DNA from: Oscillatoria sp. Prado101
GTDB taxonomy: Bacteria; Cyanobacteriota; Cyanobacteriia; Cyanobacteriales; Oscillatoriaceae
Length of the DNA stretch: 17,504 nucleotides
Direction: 5' to 3'
NCBI GenBank assembly: GCA_025454445.1
Contig: JALOOK010000013.1
Location: 1-17,504, forward strand
Shown: positions 14,654-17,504 of the stretch, piece after piece
Position numbering within the stretch: the first letter of the stretch is position 1
Layout of the letters: every line of letters starts with the position of its first letter
Notes under the pieces: model-generated
Database searches by the model: none
Told to the model about the DNA's origin: nothing
The model's input: the letters and a program-made list of their open reading frames with translations, nothing else
Position numbers and translations under genes: made by a program

Positions 14654-14698
14654 AACTCAAAGGAGGCTCCGGCTCCGCCTCTCCTGGCAATTCAGCGC

Positions 14699-14851
14699 GG
14701 GAGCATCCCATTTTTGTAATCCCCCTCACCCCCAACCCCTCTCCCACTTTGGGGTGAGGGGAGAATTCTTGATTTTTCCCCCCTCTCCCTTCATGGGAGA
14801 GGGGGGTTAGGGGGGTGAGGGTTACAGTCTTTGCAAAAACGGGATGCTCCC
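14699..14851. mobile_element. 153-bp foldback MITE with 18-bp terminal repeats and 9-bp target duplication
   Basis: The left end GGGAGCATCCCATTTTTG (14699-14716) and the right end (14834-14851) are inverted repeats matching at 17 of 18 bases. The element is flanked by exact ATTCAGCGC direct repeats (14690-14698 and 14852-14860), a 9-bp target-site duplication. The interior is also largely self-complementary (CCCCTCACCCCCAACCCCTC near the left, its approximate complement near the right). There is no coding capacity, so movement would need a transposase in trans. The parent family is not identified. Confidence 0.85.
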
Positions 14852-15048
14852 ATTCAGCGCTGCCACCGGCGCGGGGGTAATATCATATCCGCTTGCATGG
14901 TTTGTGTATACATAGCCTTGTAGGGGCGGGTTCTAGCAAGATATTTCTGGCACAGAGCAGAATATGAATAAACCCGCCCCCACCCAGGGTACAACAACGG
15001 TGCTACCGGACATGATATAATACCCACCGCTCGCTCGCCAGCAGCATC

Positions 15049-15078
15049 ATTTAAGTTGGCGATCCTGCAGTAAACTTT
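15049..15078 (+). repeat. 30-bp direct repeat, right copy (before hemJ)
   Basis: Right partner of 14597-14626, 27 of 30 identical. It runs straight into the TTAAGTTGGCAGTC start of the hemJ leader hairpin, so TTAAGTTGGC occurs twice within about 35 bp here. Confidence 0.85.
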
Positions 15079-15081
15079 AAG

Positions 15082-15113
15082 TTGGCAGTCCGGGCTAAAG
15101 CCAAGACTGCCAA
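15082..15113 (+). promoter_or_regulatory. Compound hairpin in the hemJ leader
   Basis: Outer 9-bp arms TTGGCAGTC (15082-15090) and GACTGCCAA (15105-15113), with an inner GGCT/AGCC stem in the loop. It ends 14 nt before the hemJ Shine-Dalgarno. There is no T-run, so it is not a classic terminator. It may be a REP-type hairpin or a leader control structure. Confidence 0.5.
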
Positions 15114-15140
15114 CTCTGCCAGTAAAAAAGGAGACAATTC

Positions 15141-15698
15141 ATGGCTTATCTCTGGTTTAAAGCATTTCACATCATCGGGATTGTGGTTTGGTTTGCCGGC
15201 TTGTTTTACTTGGTGCGCCTTTTCGTGTATCATGTCGAAGCCGAGGAGAAGCCAGAACCGGCTCGCCAGATTCTCAAGGAGCAGTACCAGCTGATGGAAA
15301 AACGCCTTTATAACCTGATCACAACCCCAGGCATGGTGTTAAGCGTCAGCATGGCAATCGCTCTGCTCGTAACATCACCGCAACTCCTGCAAGACGCCTG
15401 GTTGCAATTTAAGCTGGCTCTGGTGGCTGTTTTAATTGCCTATCACTTTTACTGCGGCTGGGTTATGAAACAGCTAGCCGCCGAAAAGTTTAGCTGGAGC
15501 AGCCAGCAAATGCGGGGACTGAACGAAGTTCCCACAGTCCTTTTGCTGGCGATTGTTTTGCTGGCGGTGTTCAAGAACACTTTGCCAGTCAGCGCCGCTA
15601 TCTGGGCGCTTGTCGGGATGACCGGCGCTCTGGCTGTTTTCTTTCAACTCTATGCCAGACATCGCCGCAAGCAAGCCTTAATTGAAGTGCGTGACTAG
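15141..15698 (+). CDS. hemJ: Protoporphyrinogen IX oxidase HemJ
   Basis: 185 residues, normal for HemJ (about 190). It oxidises protoporphyrinogen IX to protoporphyrin IX, the last step before the heme/chlorophyll branch, in the membrane; it is the usual cyanobacterial enzyme in place of HemG or HemY. Seen: the family opening MAYLWFKAFHIIGIVVWFAG with His10 in the first membrane helix, LFYLVRLFVYHVEA, MEKRLYNLITTPGMVLSVSM, and further hydrophobic helices at about 70-90, 95-110, 122-140 and 148-168, then a basic tail. A strong AAGGAG ends 7 nt before the ATG. Its substrate is the product of HemN encoded upstream on the same strand, although mobile repeats now occupy the 540-bp spacer. A repeat hairpin separates it from the convergent kinase gene. 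Confidence 0.93.
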   Translation: MAYLWFKAFHIIGIVVWFAGLFYLVRLFVYHVEAEEKPEPARQILKEQYQLMEKRLYNLITTPGMVLSVSMAIALLVTSPQLLQDAWLQFKLALVAVLIAYHFYCGWVMKQLAAEKFSWSSQQMRGLNEVPTVLLLAIVLLAVFKNTLPVSAAIWALVGMTGALAVFFQLYARHRRKQALIEVRD

Positions 15699-15719
15699 AG
15701 GCAAATCCTCTGGAGACAG

Positions 15720-15744
15720 CGTTCCCAGCCCTAGGCTGGGAACG
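15720..15744. terminator. REP-type hairpin between convergent hemJ and kinase genes (copy 3)
   Basis: Perfect 11-bp arms (CGTTCCCAGCC and complement) around CTA. It lies in the 51-bp gap between two converging genes, so it can act as a bidirectional terminator, although no T-run follows. Its sequence belongs to the GTTCCCAGGC hairpin family. Confidence 0.6.
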
Positions 15745-15749
15745 AGGAA

Positions 15750-17411
15750 TCAACCGGACTTTTTGATTCTGTCGTCAAACAGCCAGCTGCCGGTTCGCGC
15801 ATCCCACACCAGCTGGATGCGAATAGAATCAGGAACGACACGCCCATCTTTCATCCTGTACGCTATGGCGGCATCCACTACAGCTGAATCCCCGCCAGGC
15901 TCTACAAGCGTCACCTCCCGAATATCCACTCGCTCAACCTTTTCCCACCAGCCGGCATAGGAAGAGTAGCTATTCTCCGAATATTCCCTTTTAAATTTCG
16001 CAGACAGCTTGTTCCACCCTGTTTGATAATTGCGGCTATTAATCATTGTATAGTAATCTCGCACAGCAATTTCCGGCGACGGTTTCGACGAAACTTGCGA
16101 CGGTGGCGAACCGGCTTCACCTGATACTAACCTATCGGCTGATGCGCTGCGGTCTTTACTAGCCAAAGCGCAGTAGGCATCCGGCTTTTTTTGCTGGTAA
16201 TCCCTCAATATCTTATCACAGCTAGCGCTGTCGCGGAACTTGGCCACATAAACCTGCCATAAAGGGCTGCCAGACAGATTTGGGTAATCCGGTATCCAAA
16301 ATTGGCCTGCTTCGCTGTACCCAGCCGATTTCAGAGTTTGCAATTGGTTATCTGCATTGCTGCGGTCTTTAAAGGCAGAATCTGCCAAAAAATAAAAAGA
16401 ACCGGCATCAATTCCACCTGGCGGCGAATTGGGTTGAAGTCTGCTTGTGGCCAAACCAATCATAACACAAGCCCCAACAATCCCCCCGACAATTGCCGCC
16501 TTTTGCCAATTCCCCCTACCTGAAGGAGCCACCGGCACTGTCTGCGGAACTGCCGGTGCACCAGAAGGCGCAGTCGGAGACACCGGCACCCCCTGCTGCT
16601 GCAAAGCATCTAACATTTCCCGCGCCGTAGTGTAGCGCTCTCGCGGATGAAACTGAATCGCCTTATCCAGCACCGCTGCGAATTCCGGACTCACCCTCGA
16701 AGCGTGCCGGTGCCAAACAAATTCCCCCGCCACCGGATCTGCCAATTCTTGCGGCACTTTCCCCGTTAGCAAATAAATCGCCGTCAGCCCCAAACTGTAC
16801 AAATCGCTAGAATATAAAGGTCGCCCCGCCGCCTGTTCGCTCGGCATAAATCCCGGAGTTCCAATCACAATCGAACTCGTGGCATTCCCCTGAGAATTGA
16901 CCACCGTTCCCATTGTTTCCTTCACCGCCCCGAAGTCAATCAGCACCGGCACCCCATCCCGCCTGCGCACAATAATATTGTCCGGCTTAATATCCCGGTG
17001 AACAATCCGCTTGCTGTGGACAAACTTCAGCACCGGCAGAATACTCACCAAAAGTGCCTTAACTGAACCCTCACTCATTACCCCAGACGTTTCCAACTTC
17101 TGGCTGAGGGTAACTCCGTCCACCCACTCTTGCACCAAATAGAACTGCTCCCCCTCTGAAAAGTAAGCGTACAGCCGGGGAATTTGACTGTTCCCCTCGC
17201 CTAACTCTTCCAAAATCGCCGCCTCTCGCCCGAACCGCTCGCGCACCAGATTGTACAGCTGGGGATTGTTCGCCACCGGCTTCAATTGCTTGATCACGCA
17301 GCGGCGACTGGAAGGCATCTGGGTGTCTTCCGCCAGAAAAGTTTCGCCAAAACCCCCTGCGCCCAGTGGCTTAATAATGCGATAGCGGTTGTTCAACAGT
17401 GCCGGTGTCAT
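15750..17411 (-). CDS. Membrane-tethered Ser/Thr protein kinase with periplasmic sensor-like domain
   Basis: 553 residues. Residues 9-270 form a Hanks-type kinase: glycine loop GAGGFGETF (17-25), ATP-binding Lys41 in CVIKQL, HRDIKPDN with catalytic Asp140 and Asn145, DFG at 159-161, GTPGFMPSEQ (184-193) and SDLYSLG. All key catalytic residues are present. A Pro/Ala/Val-rich linker (275-300) leads to one membrane helix (about 305-321), so the rest lies outside the cytoplasm. That part has a repeat-like region with Cys pairs (about 340-410) and a C-terminal NTF2/IMS-like domain (about 447-553, AVRDYYTMINSRNYQTGWNK). These domains occur together in cyanobacterial kinases of this type; ligand and substrates are unknown. 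The ATG at 17411 gives the standard start just before the kinase fold. The gene converges on hemJ; no functional tie to heme synthesis is evident. Confidence 0.92.
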   Translation of the reverse strand: MTPALLNNRYRIIKPLGAGGFGETFLAEDTQMPSSRRCVIKQLKPVANNPQLYNLVRERFGREAAILEELGEGNSQIPRLYAYFSEGEQFYLVQEWVDGVTLSQKLETSGVMSEGSVKALLVSILPVLKFVHSKRIVHRDIKPDNIIVRRRDGVPVLIDFGAVKETMGTVVNSQGNATSSIVIGTPGFMPSEQAAGRPLYSSDLYSLGLTAIYLLTGKVPQELADPVAGEFVWHRHASRVSPEFAAVLDKAIQFHPRERYTTAREMLDALQQQGVPVSPTAPSGAPAVPQTVPVAPSGRGNWQKAAIVGGIVGACVMIGLATSRLQPNSPPGGIDAGSFYFLADSAFKDRSNADNQLQTLKSAGYSEAGQFWIPDYPNLSGSPLWQVYVAKFRDSASCDKILRDYQQKKPDAYCALASKDRSASADRLVSGEAGSPPSQVSSKPSPEIAVRDYYTMINSRNYQTGWNKLSAKFKREYSENSYSSYAGWWEKVERVDIREVTLVEPGGDSAVVDAAIAYRMKDGRVVPDSIRIQLVWDARTGSWLFDDRIKKSG

Positions 17412-17478
17412 CGGAAGCTACCACCTCTGTTTTAAAGATCGCTATGATTATATAGCGTTTCTCAGATTAGTGAGGTTG

Positions 17479-17504
17479 AGAAACCCGGTTTCTTTAAGAA
17501 ACCG
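17479..17504. repeat. AGAAACC-C-GGTTTCT palindrome, cut by the window end
   Basis: Arms AGAAACC (17479-17485) and GGTTTCT (17487-17493), followed by a further AGAAACCG truncated by the end of the window. The 11-bp word ACCCGGTTTCT (17483-17493) also forms bases 1-11 of the window, just past the RT stop. It is likely a dispersed short repeat upstream of the kinase gene. Confidence 0.6.

Larger units (their letters stand above)
14603..15140. other. hemN-hemJ spacer loaded with mobile repeats
   Basis: 538 bp without a gene. In order: a GTTCCCAGGC REP hairpin (14631-14653), a MITE (14699-14851), a long-loop GTAGGGGCGGG inverted pair (arms 14923-14932 and 14971-14980), the right copy of the 30-bp direct repeat, and a hairpin just before the hemJ ribosome binding site. 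Confidence 0.75.

Overview
The window looks like chromosomal DNA from a filamentous, repeat-rich cyanobacterium. This rests on three things: the set of families (HemN and HemJ, a membrane-tethered Ser/Thr kinase, a pentapeptide-repeat protein, and an NB-ARC NTPase with the cyanobacterial-type N-terminal helical domain); the many short GTAG-headed hairpin repeats between genes; and the strong bias for CCGG-containing words. It is inference, because no rRNA or other taxonomic marker is present.

Left part (1-10967, nearly all minus strand) is an accessory, defence-like region. In transcription order it holds a WGR/HEAT (ARM-like) repeat protein (7788-10961), an NB-ARC STAND NTPase (3868-5244), a winged-helix plus SWIM zinc-finger protein (1782-3425), a structured non-coding element (1535-1777) and a retron-type reverse transcriptase (10-1413). 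The RT has both retron hallmarks (NAxxH and VTG) as well as YADD. The element in front of it has the architecture of a retron msr-msd RNA: 15-bp a1/a2 arms at its two ends with one bulged base, a small msr-like hairpin, and a long msd-like hairpin with a perfect 15-bp core stem. RT + WHSWIM + ARM is the gene set I recall for type XIII retrons, so I read this as a type XIII retron. Its ARM gene is separated from WHSWIM by about 4.36 kb holding the STAND NTPase, a small Gly-rich protein on the opposite strand, a RAYT-type Y1 transposase and several REP-like repeats.

Middle (10968-13216): a divergent repeat-rich intergenic region, then an ArsR-family regulator and a pentapeptide-repeat protein four bases apart (probable operon), then a 0.4-kb array of nine GTAG-headed hairpin repeats.

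Right part (13217-17504): hemN and hemJ on the plus strand, encoding successive steps of protoporphyrin IX synthesis. They are separated by about 540 bp containing a REP hairpin and a 153-bp foldback MITE with matching terminal repeats and a 9-bp target-site duplication. A convergent Ser/Thr protein kinase gene follows on the minus strand.

No tRNA, rRNA, CRISPR array or canonical HIP1 octamer was noticed.
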